Shown: piece after piece, positions 41,126 to 49,894 of the stretch | Layout of the letters: every line of letters starts with the position of its first letter | Position numbering within the stretch: the first letter of the stretch is position 1 | Assembly (NCBI GenBank): GCA_965200945.1 | Contig: OZ241749.1 | Span: 4,960,001 to 5,024,000 of the forward strand | DNA: 64,000 bases | DNA from: JADCRZ01 sp965200945 | GTDB lineage: Bacteria; Bacteroidota; Bacteroidia; Chitinophagales; Chitinophagaceae | Direction: 5' to 3' | Made by a program: the position numbers and the translations under genes | Notes under the pieces: generated by a model | Told to the model about the DNA's origin: nothing | Database searches by the model: none | What the model saw: the letters and a program-made list of their open reading frames with translations, nothing else

Positions 41126-41407
41126 TGATATTCGGGCAGACAAACTGCCATAGAAGTCGGAAAGTGTAGTTCTTATAAAAAATTTCATCTCTCAATCCGT
41201 AAAGGAAAAAAGAGCGCTGAGTAAGGTGTAAAGGGTAATCCTGGATCAACCGTTACACCGAGAAAATAAAAACAAGCCGTTCGGGGTTTGTTTGCTACCG
41301 GTACTTCCTCAGAAAGGAAAAGGTCGGCAGTCGAGGGGAATTGAAGTCAGGCGACCTGTGAGTTGCTTAGACTGTTCCTATAACCCTGAAGGCGCAAATC
41401 ACAATCA
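41126..41407 (+). promoter_or_regulatory. Structured rpsJ-rplC intergenic region, candidate leader RNA
   Basis: Other gaps in this operon are about 100 bases or less, but this one is 282 bases without a frame. Predicted hairpins: GGTGTAA/TTACACC (41225-41231 with 41253-41259), TTCCT/AGGAA (41305-41309 with 41315-41319) and CAGG-CGA-CCTG (41348-41358). No T-run follows any of them. A ribosomal-protein-binding control element is a reasonable inference. Confidence 0.45.
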
Positions 41408-42025
41408 ATGAAAGGTATCATTGGAAAAAAAATTGGCATGACCAGCGTCTTCGGTCAGGATGGCAAGCAGACAGCCTGCACTATAATTGAGGCCGGGCCT
41501 TGTGTTGTATCGCAGGTAAAGACCAAAGAAACAGATGGCTACACTGCGGTACAGCTTGCTTACGGAGACAAAAAAACAAAAAATTCAAACAAAGCCGAAA
41601 TCAATCACTTCAACAAGGCACAATCTACGCCTAAAGGCTTTGTAAAAGAGTTCCGCGATTATTACACAGAAAAAAATATTGGTGACACCATTACCGTAGA
41701 CATCTTCGCTGAAGGTGAGCAGGTAAGTGTTGTTGGTACTACCAAAGGAAAGGGGTTCCAGGGCGTTGTTAAACGTCATGGCTTCCACGGTGTGGGTGAA
41801 GCTTCGCACGGTCAGCACGACCGTCAGAGAGCGCCTGGTTCCGTTGGTGGTTCTTCCTATCCTTCCCGCGTATTCAAGGGTATGCGTATGGCCGGCCGCA
41901 TGGGCAATGACCGTGTGAAAATGAAAGGTCTGAAGGTGATGAAGGTGTTCGCCGACAAAAACTATATTCTTATCAGTGGTTCTATTCCGGGTCATAACGG
42001 CTCAATCGTTTTAATACAGAAGTAA
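41408..42025 (+). CDS. rplC: 50S ribosomal protein L3
   Basis: The 205-residue protein begins MKGIIGKKIGMTSVF. It has the conserved tip GTTKGKGFQGVVKRHGFHG with ASHGQHDRQRAPGSVGGSSYPSRVFKGMRMAGRMG, which contacts the peptidyl-transferase centre. Complete. rplD follows one base after the stop. Confidence 0.97.
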   Translation: MKGIIGKKIGMTSVFGQDGKQTACTIIEAGPCVVSQVKTKETDGYTAVQLAYGDKKTKNSNKAEINHFNKAQSTPKGFVKEFRDYYTEKNIGDTITVDIFAEGEQVSVVGTTKGKGFQGVVKRHGFHGVGEASHGQHDRQRAPGSVGGSSYPSRVFKGMRMAGRMGNDRVKMKGLKVMKVFADKNYILISGSIPGHNGSIVLIQK

Positions 42026-42026
42026 T

Positions 42027-42680
42027 ATGCAAGTAGAAGTTTTAAACATACAAGGCGCTGGTACCGGCAGAACTGTTGAGCTTCCGGAAGAAGTTTTTGG
42101 TGTGGAACCAAACGACCATGTGATCTATCTGGCAGTAAAACAATACCTGGCCGCTCAACGCCAGGGTACGCACAAAGTAAAGACGCGTGCAGAAGTAAAA
42201 GGTTCCTCCAAGAAGCTCCACAAGCAGAAAGGAACCGGCGGATCAAGAAAAGGTAATATCCGCAACCCGCTGTACAAAGGCGGTGGTACCGTATTCGGAC
42301 CGAAACCCCACAGATACGATTTCAAGCTTAACCGCAAGGTAAAAGACCTGGCTAAGATCTCTGCCCTTACCTACAAGGCGAAAGAAAATGCCATCGTGGT
42401 AGTGGAAGATATCAATCTTGATACTCCTAAAACCAAACAGGTTACCGATATCTTCAAAAGCCTGAACATCTCCGATAAAAAGACCCTCTTTGTATCGGCC
42501 GACAGCAACGAAAACGTTTATCTCTCCTTAAGAAATGTTCCTAGTGTACAGACCGTGCTGCTGAACGACATCAACACATACGACATCATGAATGCCAATG
42601 TGCTGCTGCTCACAGAAAGCGCTGCCAAAATTTTTGGTGAAGAAGAAGTAGGAGCAGAGGATGCGGCCACACAGGGGTAA
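42027..42680 (+). CDS. rplD: 50S ribosomal protein L4
   Basis: The 217-residue protein has the exit-tunnel loop KGSSKKLHKQKGTGGSRKGNIRNPLYKGGGTVFGPKPHRY, followed by the globular NVYLSLRNVPSVQTV part. In E. coli L4 also represses its own operon; whether that holds here is not known. Acidic tail (FGEEEVGAEDAATQG) is a small lineage-type extension. Confidence 0.96.
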   Translation: MQVEVLNIQGAGTGRTVELPEEVFGVEPNDHVIYLAVKQYLAAQRQGTHKVKTRAEVKGSSKKLHKQKGTGGSRKGNIRNPLYKGGGTVFGPKPHRYDFKLNRKVKDLAKISALTYKAKENAIVVVEDINLDTPKTKQVTDIFKSLNISDKKTLFVSADSNENVYLSLRNVPSVQTVLLNDINTYDIMNANVLLLTESAAKIFGEEEVGAEDAATQG

Positions 42681-42741
42681 GCCAAGAGTCAAGAAGAAAG
42701 AACAGGACGATTATTTATACTCAATCTGAAATTAAGATAAG

Positions 42742-43041
42742 ATGAAATTATCTGAAGTACTTGTAAAACCGGTGTTAAGCGAAAAAGCAAATGCCCAGCA
42801 GGATAAACTGAGAAGGTATGCTTTCCGCGTAAGCAAACAGGCCAACAAGCTGGAGATCAAGAAAGCTGTGGAAGAATTCTACGGTGTTACCGTGATCAAT
42901 GTAAACACCAGCGTACTGCCTGCAAAAAGCAAGACCCGGTCTACAAAAGCCGGATATATCCAGGGACGGAAAGCAGGCTTTAAGAAAGCACTGGTAACCG
43001 TTGCGGAAGGCGAAAATATTGACTTGTACGGCAATATTTAA
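42742..43041 (+). CDS. rplW: 50S ribosomal protein L23
   Basis: The 99-residue protein reads VLVKPVLSEKANAQ, then YAFRVSKQANKLEIKKAVEEFYGVTVINVNTSVLPAKSK, the L23 fold at the exit-tunnel rim where SRP and trigger factor dock. Complete. Confidence 0.96.
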   Translation: MKLSEVLVKPVLSEKANAQQDKLRRYAFRVSKQANKLEIKKAVEEFYGVTVINVNTSVLPAKSKTRSTKAGYIQGRKAGFKKALVTVAEGENIDLYGNI

Positions 43042-43096
43042 TCAAAACACGTAAAAGCTGGCGAAGCTGAAAAGTTCGCCGATAAAAAGAAGTATA

Positions 43097-43936
43097 ATGG
43101 CACTAAAGAAGTATAAACCGATTACCGCAGGTACCAGATGGAGAATCGGCAACGCCTACGCAGAAATAACCTCGGATACGCCTGAGAAGAGCCTGCTCGA
43201 CAAAAAGAAGAACACGGCCGGCAGAAACGTGCAGGGTAGAAGAAGCATGCGTTACAAAGGCGGCGGGAACAAACAGATGTACCGCATCATCGACTTCAAA
43301 AGAAACAAGAACGGTGTTCCGGCAACTGTTGCCACCATTGAATACGATCCGAACAGAAGTGCGTTCATCGCCCTGCTGAATTATGCGGACGGTGAAAAAA
43401 GATACATCCTGGCTCCCCAGGGTTTGCAGGTAGGCTCCACCGTGCTGAGCGGTGATGAAGTAGCTCCTGAGATAGGTCATGCGCTTCAGCTGAAAAACAT
43501 GCCCCTGGGTACCAACGTGCACAATATCGAAATGCAGCCCGGTCAGGGTGGCAAGATCGCCAGAAGTGCCGGTTCTTCCGCACAGCTGAGCAACAAGGAA
43601 GAGAGATATGCCGTATTGAAAATGCCTTCCGGTGAACTGAGAAAAGTGCTGATCAACTGTTATGCAACAGTGGGAATTGTGAGCAACAGCGACCACAACT
43701 TGCAAAGTATGGGTAAAGCCGGCCGTAACCGCTGGAGAGGCATCAGGCCCCGCGTTCGTGGTGTGGCTATGAACCCGGTAGATCACCCGATGGGTGGCGG
43801 CGAAGGTAAAGCTTCCGGTGGACAGCCCCGTTCAAGGAACGGTCAGTACTCACGAGGTCTGAAAACCCGTACCAGAGGTAAGGGAAGCGACAAACTGATC
43901 CTCCAGAGGAAAGACGGTAAAAAATTGTCGAAATAA
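43097..43936 (+). CDS. rplB: 50S ribosomal protein L2
   Basis: The 279-residue protein contains GRNVQGRRSMRYKGGGNKQ, EYDPNRSAFIALLNYADGEKRYILAP and the C-terminal GVAMNPVDHPMGGGEGK, whose HPMGGGEG loop with the conserved His lies near the peptidyl-transferase centre. Complete and typical in length. Confidence 0.97.
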   Translation: MALKKYKPITAGTRWRIGNAYAEITSDTPEKSLLDKKKNTAGRNVQGRRSMRYKGGGNKQMYRIIDFKRNKNGVPATVATIEYDPNRSAFIALLNYADGEKRYILAPQGLQVGSTVLSGDEVAPEIGHALQLKNMPLGTNVHNIEMQPGQGGKIARSAGSSAQLSNKEERYAVLKMPSGELRKVLINCYATVGIVSNSDHNLQSMGKAGRNRWRGIRPRVRGVAMNPVDHPMGGGEGKASGGQPRSRNGQYSRGLKTRTRGKGSDKLILQRKDGKKLSK

Positions 43937-43996
43937 AATTTAGTAGAAGGGAGTGTAACAGCTGCCAGTCATTACTCAATCAATAACAGACCGATT

Positions 43997-44269
43997 ATGG
44001 CTCGTTCAGTAAAAAAAGGTCCTTACGTTGCAGAGCACCTGGAAAAGAAAGTGCTCGCGATCAACGACGGAAAAAACAAAAAGAGTGTCATCAAAACCTG
44101 GAGCCGCCGTTCGACCATCACGCCGGATTTTGTAGGGCATACATTTGCGGTGCACAACGGCAACAAGTTCATCCCGGTATATGTGACGGAATTTATGGTA
44201 GGTCACAAACTGGGCGAATTTGCACCGACCCGCAACTTCAGGGGACACTCAAGTAAAAAGATTGCATAA
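43997..44269 (+). CDS. rpsS: 30S ribosomal protein S19
   Basis: The 90-residue protein reads MARSVKKGPYVAEHLEKKV, WSRRSTITPDFVGHTFAVHNGNKFIPVYVTEFMVGHKLGEFAPTR and a basic GHSSKK end, the complete S19 of the 30S head. Confidence 0.97.
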   Translation: MARSVKKGPYVAEHLEKKVLAINDGKNKKSVIKTWSRRSTITPDFVGHTFAVHNGNKFIPVYVTEFMVGHKLGEFAPTRNFRGHSSKKIA

Positions 44270-44340
44270 ACAGAAGGTAGAGGTGCCGGGAACGAAGGGC
44301 TGAGGGCCCGCTCCCTGATCTTCTCCAGAAACTTAATAAA

Positions 44341-44685
44341 ATGGAAGCAGTAGCTAAGTTGAGAAATTACCCGACATCACCCAGGAAGATGCGTTTACTC
44401 GCTGACCTGATCAGGGGCCTGAGCGTGGAAAAAGCGCTTGCAGAACTGGAATTCAACACCAAACACCCTGCAGTACCCCTGCGTAAGCTGGTGTTGTCGG
44501 CAATCAACAACTGGAAACAGAAAAATGAGGGCGGTGACGAAACCGGCCTGGTCGTTAAAACGATCATGGTTGATGGTGCAAGGGCTTTGAAACGGATGCG
44601 CCCGGCTCCTCAGGGACGTGGTTACAGGATCAAAAAACGCAGCAATCACGTTACTGTAATTGTAGACGAACAGTTAACTAAGTAA
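44341..44685 (+). CDS. rplV: 50S ribosomal protein L22
   Basis: The 114-residue protein has SPRKMRLLADLIRGLSVEKAL and the tunnel-constriction hairpin ending RMRPAPQGRGYRIKKRSNHVTV, where macrolide-resistance changes occur in other bacteria. Complete. Confidence 0.96.
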   Translation: MEAVAKLRNYPTSPRKMRLLADLIRGLSVEKALAELEFNTKHPAVPLRKLVLSAINNWKQKNEGGDETGLVVKTIMVDGARALKRMRPAPQGRGYRIKKRSNHVTVIVDEQLTK

Positions 44686-44712
44686 TTATCACACACATCG
44701 TAAAATAAAAGT

Positions 44713-45513
44713 ATGGGTCAAAAAACGAATCCTATCGGTGCAAGGTTAGGGATAATTCGGGGTTGGGAAAGCAACTGGTACGGTAGTAAAAAAGATTACT
44801 CCACCAAGCTTATCGAAGATCACAGAATCAGAACCTATCTGGCTGCCCGTATCAATAAAGGTGGTATTGCCAAAATCGTCATCGAACGAACGCTTGGTAA
44901 ACTCATCATCACCATACATACATCCAAACCTGGTATCATCATCGGTAAAGGTGGCGGCGAGGTAGACAGAATAAAAGAGGAGCTGAAGAAACTGACGGGG
45001 AAAGACGATGTGCAGATCAATATCCTTGAAATCCGTCGTCCGGAACTCGACGCAAACATCGTGGCCGATACCATTGCAAAGCAGATCGAGAACCGTATCA
45101 ATTATAAAAGAGCGATTAAAATGGCCATCGCCTCCACTCTGCGCATGGGCGCCGAAGGAATCAAGGTGAAAGTGAGCGGTCGTTTGGGTGGTTCTGAAAT
45201 TGCCCGTACCGAAGAGATCAAACAGGGCAGAACTCCATTGCACACGTACCGGATGGATATCGATTACGCTTCTTTGTATGCGATGACGGTTTACGGAAAG
45301 ATCGGTATCAAAGTATGGATCTGTAAAGGAGAAGTACTGGCTAAACGTGATCTGAACCCCAACTTTGTAGGTGGAAAGAGTGATGTAAGCGACAGGAGAG
45401 ACAGACGCGGACCTGGCGACAGGGACGAGAGGAGAGATGACAGACGCGATAACCGCGGTGGCGGTGGTGGAGACAGACGCGGCGGTGGCGGCGGAAGGGA
45501 CAACAGAAGATAA
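44713..45513 (+). CDS. rpsC: 30S ribosomal protein S3 with Arg/Asp/Gly-rich tail
   Basis: The 266-residue protein is a full S3: MGQKTNPIGARLGI, KH domain TSKPGIIIGKGGGEVDRIKEEL, and the helicase-site C-terminal domain (RMGAEGIKVKVSGRLGGSEIARTE). About 40 further residues follow (RRDRRGPGDRDERRDD onward), a low-complexity R, D and G tail without parallel in E. coli S3 (233 residues). The tail could contact rRNA or mRNA at the entry tunnel. Confidence 0.95.
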   Translation: MGQKTNPIGARLGIIRGWESNWYGSKKDYSTKLIEDHRIRTYLAARINKGGIAKIVIERTLGKLIITIHTSKPGIIIGKGGGEVDRIKEELKKLTGKDDVQINILEIRRPELDANIVADTIAKQIENRINYKRAIKMAIASTLRMGAEGIKVKVSGRLGGSEIARTEEIKQGRTPLHTYRMDIDYASLYAMTVYGKIGIKVWICKGEVLAKRDLNPNFVGGKSDVSDRRDRRGPGDRDERRDDRRDNRGGGGGDRRGGGGGRDNRR

Positions 45514-45557
45514 GCAGCTCAATCAATCATATTTAATTTCTTAAATTTTTATATACC

Positions 45558-45980
45558 ATGTTACAGCCAAAAAGAACGAAGCACCGGAAGATGCAAAGAG
45601 GAAAGATGAAAGGCGAAACGAAAAGAGGCGCTTCCATTGCATTTGGTTCGTTTGCTCTGAAAGCATTGGATTCACATTGGCTGACTGACCGCCAGATCGA
45701 ATCAGCCCGCCAGGCGTTGACCCGTCATATGAAACGTGAAGGAAGTGTATGGATTCGGATCTTCCCAGACAAGCCCATCACAAGGAAACCTGCGGAAGTG
45801 AGAATGGGTAAAGGTAAAGGTGCCCCTGATCATTGGGCTGCCGTGGTTCAGCCAGGAAGGATCCTGTTTGAAGCAGATGGCGTTCCAGTTCAGACAGCGA
45901 AAGAAGCTTTCGAGCTGGCAGCTCAGAAACTGCCAATCAAGACAAAGTTTGTGATCAGAAGGGATTACAGCGCTTCCTAA
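45558..45980 (+). CDS. rplP: 50S ribosomal protein L16
   Basis: The 140-residue protein reads MLQPKRTKHRKMQRGKMKG, FGSFALKALDSHWLTDRQIESARQALTRHMKREG and MGKGKGAPDHWAAVVQPGRILFE, covering the loop near the A-site tRNA. Complete. Confidence 0.97.
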   Translation: MLQPKRTKHRKMQRGKMKGETKRGASIAFGSFALKALDSHWLTDRQIESARQALTRHMKREGSVWIRIFPDKPITRKPAEVRMGKGKGAPDHWAAVVQPGRILFEADGVPVQTAKEAFELAAQKLPIKTKFVIRRDYSAS

Positions 45981-46032
45981 AGCCTTCTCTTTACCAGTTC
46001 CACAGGGTCTAAATTTTATAAACAGGTTCAAA

Positions 46033-46242
46033 ATGCAGAAAAAAATAGATTTTATCAAGAGCGTGCGGGAGATAAATGATACCGACCTCATCGCCAGAAT
46101 CCGTGAAGACGAGATGAGGCTTAAAAAGCTTGAGTTTGCACACGCCATTACGCCGCTCGAAAACCCGATGAGTATCCGCGCTTTGCGCAAAGATCTCGCC
46201 CGCATGAAGACCGTTCTGAAGCAGAAGAAAGCTGCTGTTTAA
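46033..46242 (+). CDS. rpmC: 50S ribosomal protein L29
   Basis: The 69-residue protein is two helices with the L29 pattern: IKSVREINDTDLIARIREDEMRLKKLEFAHAITPLENPMSIRALRKDLARMKTVL. It sits at the tunnel exit beside L23. Complete. Confidence 0.94.
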   Translation: MQKKIDFIKSVREINDTDLIARIREDEMRLKKLEFAHAITPLENPMSIRALRKDLARMKTVLKQKKAAV

Positions 46243-46339
46243 CTTCTTACAATGCACACGTGCGTTCGGTGTGGTTTCAGGGCGCAACAAACAAGAGTAT
46301 CACGCAGCTTAGCAATGTGCCGAGCTTAAATTTATAGAA

Positions 46340-46597
46340 ATGGTTGAAAGAAATCTTCGCAAAACAAGGATAGGAACAGTTACCAGCAACAAAATGCAGA
46401 AAACCGTCACGGTGTCTGTAGAAAGAAAGGTAAAACATCCGATATATGGCAAGTTCGTGAAGAAAACTACCAAGTTCCATGCGCATGACGAAAAGAGTGA
46501 ATGCAGCATCGGTGATGTAGTAAGAATCATGGAAACCCGGCCGCTGAGCAAAACAAAGCGCTGGAGAATGGTAGAGGTAGTGGAGAAAGTGAAATAG
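46340..46597 (+). CDS. rpsQ: 30S ribosomal protein S17
   Basis: The 85-residue protein reads RKTRIGTVTSNKMQKTVTVSVERKVKHPIYGKFVKKTTKFHAHDE and DVVRIMETRPLSKTKRWRMVEVVEK, the OB-fold S17. Complete. Confidence 0.96.
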   Translation: MVERNLRKTRIGTVTSNKMQKTVTVSVERKVKHPIYGKFVKKTTKFHAHDEKSECSIGDVVRIMETRPLSKTKRWRMVEVVEKVK

Positions 46598-46701
46598 GGT
46601 GTCCGGGGGAAGTCCGGTGACGGAGTGACCCTGGTTCCTGGGAGATCTAGTAATGGCGGTGCAGACCGTTTTTGTTACAGGCAATTATAAAAGCTAATAA
46701 A

Positions 46702-47070
46702 ATGATTCAGCAAGAAAGCAGGCTTAACGTGGCAGACAACAGTGGCGCCAAAGAAGTATTGTGCATCCGCGTGTTGGGCAACAGCGGCCAGGCAATCGCC
46801 AAGATCGGTGACAAGATCATCGTTACTGTAAAGGATGCCATTCCTTCCGGCGGTGTTAAAAAGGGTACAGTTTCGAAGGCTGTTATCGTCCGCACTAAGA
46901 ATAAGCTGCGTAGAAAAGATGGTTCTTACATTCGCTTCGACGACAACGCTGTGGTTTTGTTAAACCAGGCAGAAGAACCCAGGGGCACCCGTATCTTTGG
47001 ACCAGTGGCCCGTGAGCTGCGCGACAAGGGTTACATGAAAATTATTTCACTCGCTCCCGAAGTATTATAA
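46702..47070 (+). CDS. rplN: 50S ribosomal protein L14
   Basis: The 122-residue protein starts MIQQESRLNVADNSGAKEV and ends GPVARELRDKGYMKIISLAPEVL, as in all L14. The ATG at 46702 gives the standard length; a TTG start 30 bases upstream is not needed. A promoter box follows directly after the stop. Confidence 0.96.
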   Translation: MIQQESRLNVADNSGAKEVLCIRVLGNSGQAIAKIGDKIIVTVKDAIPSGGVKKGTVSKAVIVRTKNKLRRKDGSYIRFDDNAVVLLNQAEEPRGTRIFGPVARELRDKGYMKIISLAPEVL

Positions 47071-47071
47071 C

Positions 47072-47079
47072 TATATTTG
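47072..47079 (+). promoter_or_regulatory. Internal -7 box between rplN and rplX
   Basis: TATATTTG followed by CG, one base after the rplN stop codon and 42 bases before the rplX ATG. It is an exact TAnnTTTG match. Confidence 0.5.
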
Positions 47080-47121
47080 CGCCCCTTTTCAGTGGGCGTA
47101 GTCAACAGAAAAATTATTTTC

Positions 47122-47460
47122 ATGAACACAAGATTCAAACCCAAGTACGGCGTTAAGAAAGGCGATACGGTGGTTGTAATTGCAGGTGACGATAAAGACC
47201 TGAAAAAGCCCCGGAGAGTACTGGAAGTGGTCGTAGACAAAGCCAAGGTACTGGTAGAAGGGGCAAACATCATTACCAAGCACACCAAGCCTTCCGCCCA
47301 GAACACAAAGGGTGGAATTGTAAAAAAAGAAGCTCTGATCAGCATTTCCAACGTGATGTTGTGGGATGCCAAAACAGGCGGAGCTACCAAAATAAAACGC
47401 ACCCGTGAAAACGGTAAACTAGTACGTGTATCCAAAAAATCAGGTGAGGTAATCAAATAA
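47122..47460 (+). CDS. rplX: 50S ribosomal protein L24
   Basis: The 112-residue protein reads KKGDTVVVIAGDDKDLKKPRRVLEVVVDKAKVLVEGANIITKHTKPSAQNTKGGIVKKEALISISNVML, the KOW-domain L24 that starts 50S assembly. The start is ATG 47122; the upstream part of the frame is non-coding. Its TAA shares its last base with the rplE ATG, indicating coupled translation. Confidence 0.96.
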   Translation: MNTRFKPKYGVKKGDTVVVIAGDDKDLKKPRRVLEVVVDKAKVLVEGANIITKHTKPSAQNTKGGIVKKEALISISNVMLWDAKTGGATKIKRTRENGKLVRVSKKSGEVIK

Positions 47461-48035
47461 TGGCAAACACAACATATGCTCCCCGGTTGGCCGGCAAATA
47501 CAAGTCTGATGTTGTACCGGCGCTGATGAAAAAATTCGGCTATTCTACCATCATGAAAGCCCCCCGGCTGGAAAAAATCTGTATCAACAGAGGCGTGAAT
47601 GGTGCTGTGACCGATAAAAAACTTGTAGACATCGCTGTTGATGAACTCTCTACCATCACTGGTCAGAAAGCAGTGCCTACGATGTCTAAGAAAGACATTT
47701 CAAACTTCAAGCTGCGTAAGAACATGCCTATCGGCGCCCGCGTTACCCTGCGTGGTGTAAAGATGTACGAGTTTCTCGACAGGCTCATCGCCGTCGCACT
47801 TCCCCGTGTGCGCGATTTCAAAGGCATTAACGATAAATCGTTCGATGGTCGAGGTAACTATACCCTGGGTGTTACCGAGCAAATTATCTTCCCGGAGATC
47901 GATATTGATAAGGTAAATAAGATCACTGGTCTTGATATCACTTTCGTGACCACCGCCAATACGAATGAAGAAGCATTCGAACTCCTGAAGGAAATGGGTA
48001 TGCCGTTCAAAAACATCAAAAAAGAAGCTCAATAA
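47460..48035 (+). CDS. rplE: 50S ribosomal protein L5
   Basis: The 191-residue protein has RLEKICINRGVNGAV, the P-site tRNA loop region ISNFKLRKNMPIGARVTLRG, and GITEQ-type GVTEQIIFPEIDIDKV. Complete; slightly long at the N-terminus, as usual in this phylum. Confidence 0.96.
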   Translation: MANTTYAPRLAGKYKSDVVPALMKKFGYSTIMKAPRLEKICINRGVNGAVTDKKLVDIAVDELSTITGQKAVPTMSKKDISNFKLRKNMPIGARVTLRGVKMYEFLDRLIAVALPRVRDFKGINDKSFDGRGNYTLGVTEQIIFPEIDIDKVNKITGLDITFVTTANTNEEAFELLKEMGMPFKNIKKEAQ

Positions 48036-48046
48036 ACTAATCATAT

Positions 48047-48316
48047 ATGGCAAAAGAATCTGTAAAGGCCAGGCAAAGAAAAAGAGTTGCTCTTGTTGCA
48101 CAATACGCCCAGAAAAGAGCTACACTGAAAGCGGAAGGCGATTACGAAGCTTTGGATAAGCTTCCAAAGAACGCTTCTCCCGTTCGCCTGAAGAACCGAT
48201 GCCAGATCTCCGGAAGACCGAGAGGATATATCCGTTTCTTCGGTATGTCCAGAATCGCTTTCCGTGATATGGCACTGGCAGGAAAAATTCCAGGGGTAAC
48301 TAAAGCCAGCTGGTAA
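48047..48316 (+). CDS. rpsN: 30S ribosomal protein S14, zinc-free form
   Basis: The 89-residue protein carries NRCQISGRPRGYIRFFGMSRIAFRDMALAGKIPGVTKASW. Only one Cys is present, so it lacks the zinc ribbon of the short S14 form and needs no zinc. Complete. Confidence 0.96.
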   Translation: MAKESVKARQRKRVALVAQYAQKRATLKAEGDYEALDKLPKNASPVRLKNRCQISGRPRGYIRFFGMSRIAFRDMALAGKIPGVTKASW

Positions 48317-48387
48317 CCTGTTTACAATTGATATGATATCATAGGATATCGCATTGTCAGCATTTTTTCATTTAATTCATTCAAACA

Positions 48388-48786
48388 ATGGTAACTGATC
48401 CTATCGCCGATTTTTTGACGAGGATTCGCAACGCACAGATGGCGAATCACAGAATCGTAGACATCCCCGCTTCCAACCTTAAAAAAAGGATGACTGAGAT
48501 TCTATATGAAAAAGGATATATCCTCAAATACAAATTCGAGGATGATGCCAAACAGGGTGTAATCAAGATCGCCCTCAAATACGACCCTACAACAAAGCAG
48601 CCCGCTATCCAGAGCCTGGAAAGGATCAGCCGTCCGGGATTGCGCACCTACTCGAAACCTGCGGACTTTAAGCGAGTAAAGAACGGATTGGGTATTGCAA
48701 TCGTGTCGACTTCAAAAGGTGTGATGACCGACAAAGAAGCCAAGACACAGAACGTAGGTGGTGAAGTACTCTGCTACGTATATTGA
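48388..48786 (+). CDS. rpsH: 30S ribosomal protein S8
   Basis: The 132-residue protein starts MVTDPIADFLTRIRNAQMANH and ends TSKGVMTDKEAKTQNVGGEVLCYVY, both S8 signatures. In E. coli S8 represses the spc operon; this is not shown here. Complete. Confidence 0.96.
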   Translation: MVTDPIADFLTRIRNAQMANHRIVDIPASNLKKRMTEILYEKGYILKYKFEDDAKQGVIKIALKYDPTTKQPAIQSLERISRPGLRTYSKPADFKRVKNGLGIAIVSTSKGVMTDKEAKTQNVGGEVLCYVY

Positions 48787-48858
48787 TCATTACTTCAGCA
48801 GCCAGCTACTCATCAGGCAAGCGATTGCCATTTAAACAACAAATTTAAACAGCAGATT

Positions 48859-49413
48859 ATGTCTCGTATAGGAAAACAACCGGTTACCGTACCAGCCAAT
48901 GTAACTGTAACCGTCGGAAAAGACAATCAGCTTTCCATCAAAGGACCTAAAGGCGAATTGAAGCAGCTGATCGACAGGGACATTACCGTGGAAGTAAAGG
49001 ATGGCGCCATCCTGATCACCCGCCCAACCGATCAGATCCGTCACCGTTCCCTTCATGGCTTGTACCGCTCTCTTATCTCCAACATGGTGAAAGGTGTAAC
49101 CGAAGGTTTCAAAAAGAATCTTGAACTGGTAGGGGTAGGTTTCAAAGCCGCCAACCAGGGAAATACGCTCGATCTCTCTCTTGGATACTCTCACAATATC
49201 ATTTTCGATGTTCCGAAAGAACTGAAAGTGACCACTCTGACTGAAAAAGGCCAGAACCCAAAAATTTCTATCGAAGGCACCGACAAGCAATTGCTCGGTC
49301 AGGTGGCTGCCAAACTTCGTGGATTGCGTAAACCTGAGCCTTACAAAGGAAAAGGTGTTCGTTACTCCGATGAAGTGGTTCGCAAGAAAGCCGGTAAAGC
49401 TGCTGGTAAATAA
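48859..49413 (+). CDS. rplF: 50S ribosomal protein L6
   Basis: The 184-residue protein has two similar L6 halves with VTVPANVTVTVGKDNQLSIKGPKG, LYRSLISNMVKGVTEGF and the GKGVRYSDEVVRKKAGKA end near the sarcin-ricin loop. Complete. Confidence 0.96.
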   Translation: MSRIGKQPVTVPANVTVTVGKDNQLSIKGPKGELKQLIDRDITVEVKDGAILITRPTDQIRHRSLHGLYRSLISNMVKGVTEGFKKNLELVGVGFKAANQGNTLDLSLGYSHNIIFDVPKELKVTTLTEKGQNPKISIEGTDKQLLGQVAAKLRGLRKPEPYKGKGVRYSDEVVRKKAGKAAGK

Positions 49414-49479
49414 GCTCGTGGTCTTTTTCTTTCAACATTCGTTTCATATCCTGGCAGAATCAGGAAAAATATAAAAGCT

Positions 49480-49833
49480 ATGAATTCAAAAACTGCAAGC
49501 AGGCAAAAGATCAGGTATCGCATAAGAAAAAAGATCTCCGGTACTTCGCAAAAGCCCCGGCTGTCTATCTTCAGAAGCAATACTAATGTATATGCGCAGC
49601 TCATCGATGATCTGAACAGCGTAACCCTCGCTGCTGCTTCCTCAAAAGATAAGGACATCGATGCCCAGCAGACCAACAAGACCGAAAAAAGCAAACTGGT
49701 GGGCGCAGCCATCGCAAGAAAAGCTGTGGAACTCGGTTTGAAGGATGTGGTGTTTGATCGTGGTGGTTATCTGTACCACGGCCGCGTAAAAGCTGTCGCT
49801 GAAGGCGCCCGTGAAAACGGACTGCTGTTCTAG
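49480..49833 (+). CDS. rplR: 50S ribosomal protein L18
   Basis: The 117-residue protein has RIRKKISGTSQKPRLSIFRSNTNVYAQLIDD and VFDRGGYLYHGRVKAVAEGARENGLLF, the L18 5S-rRNA binding fold. Complete. Confidence 0.96.
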   Translation: MNSKTASRQKIRYRIRKKISGTSQKPRLSIFRSNTNVYAQLIDDLNSVTLAAASSKDKDIDAQQTNKTEKSKLVGAAIARKAVELGLKDVVFDRGGYLYHGRVKAVAEGARENGLLF

Positions 49834-49894
49834 TCAATTCGCTGCAACACAGTCATTGAACTGATCATAAAGTTTACATCGTAAAAGGATTATA

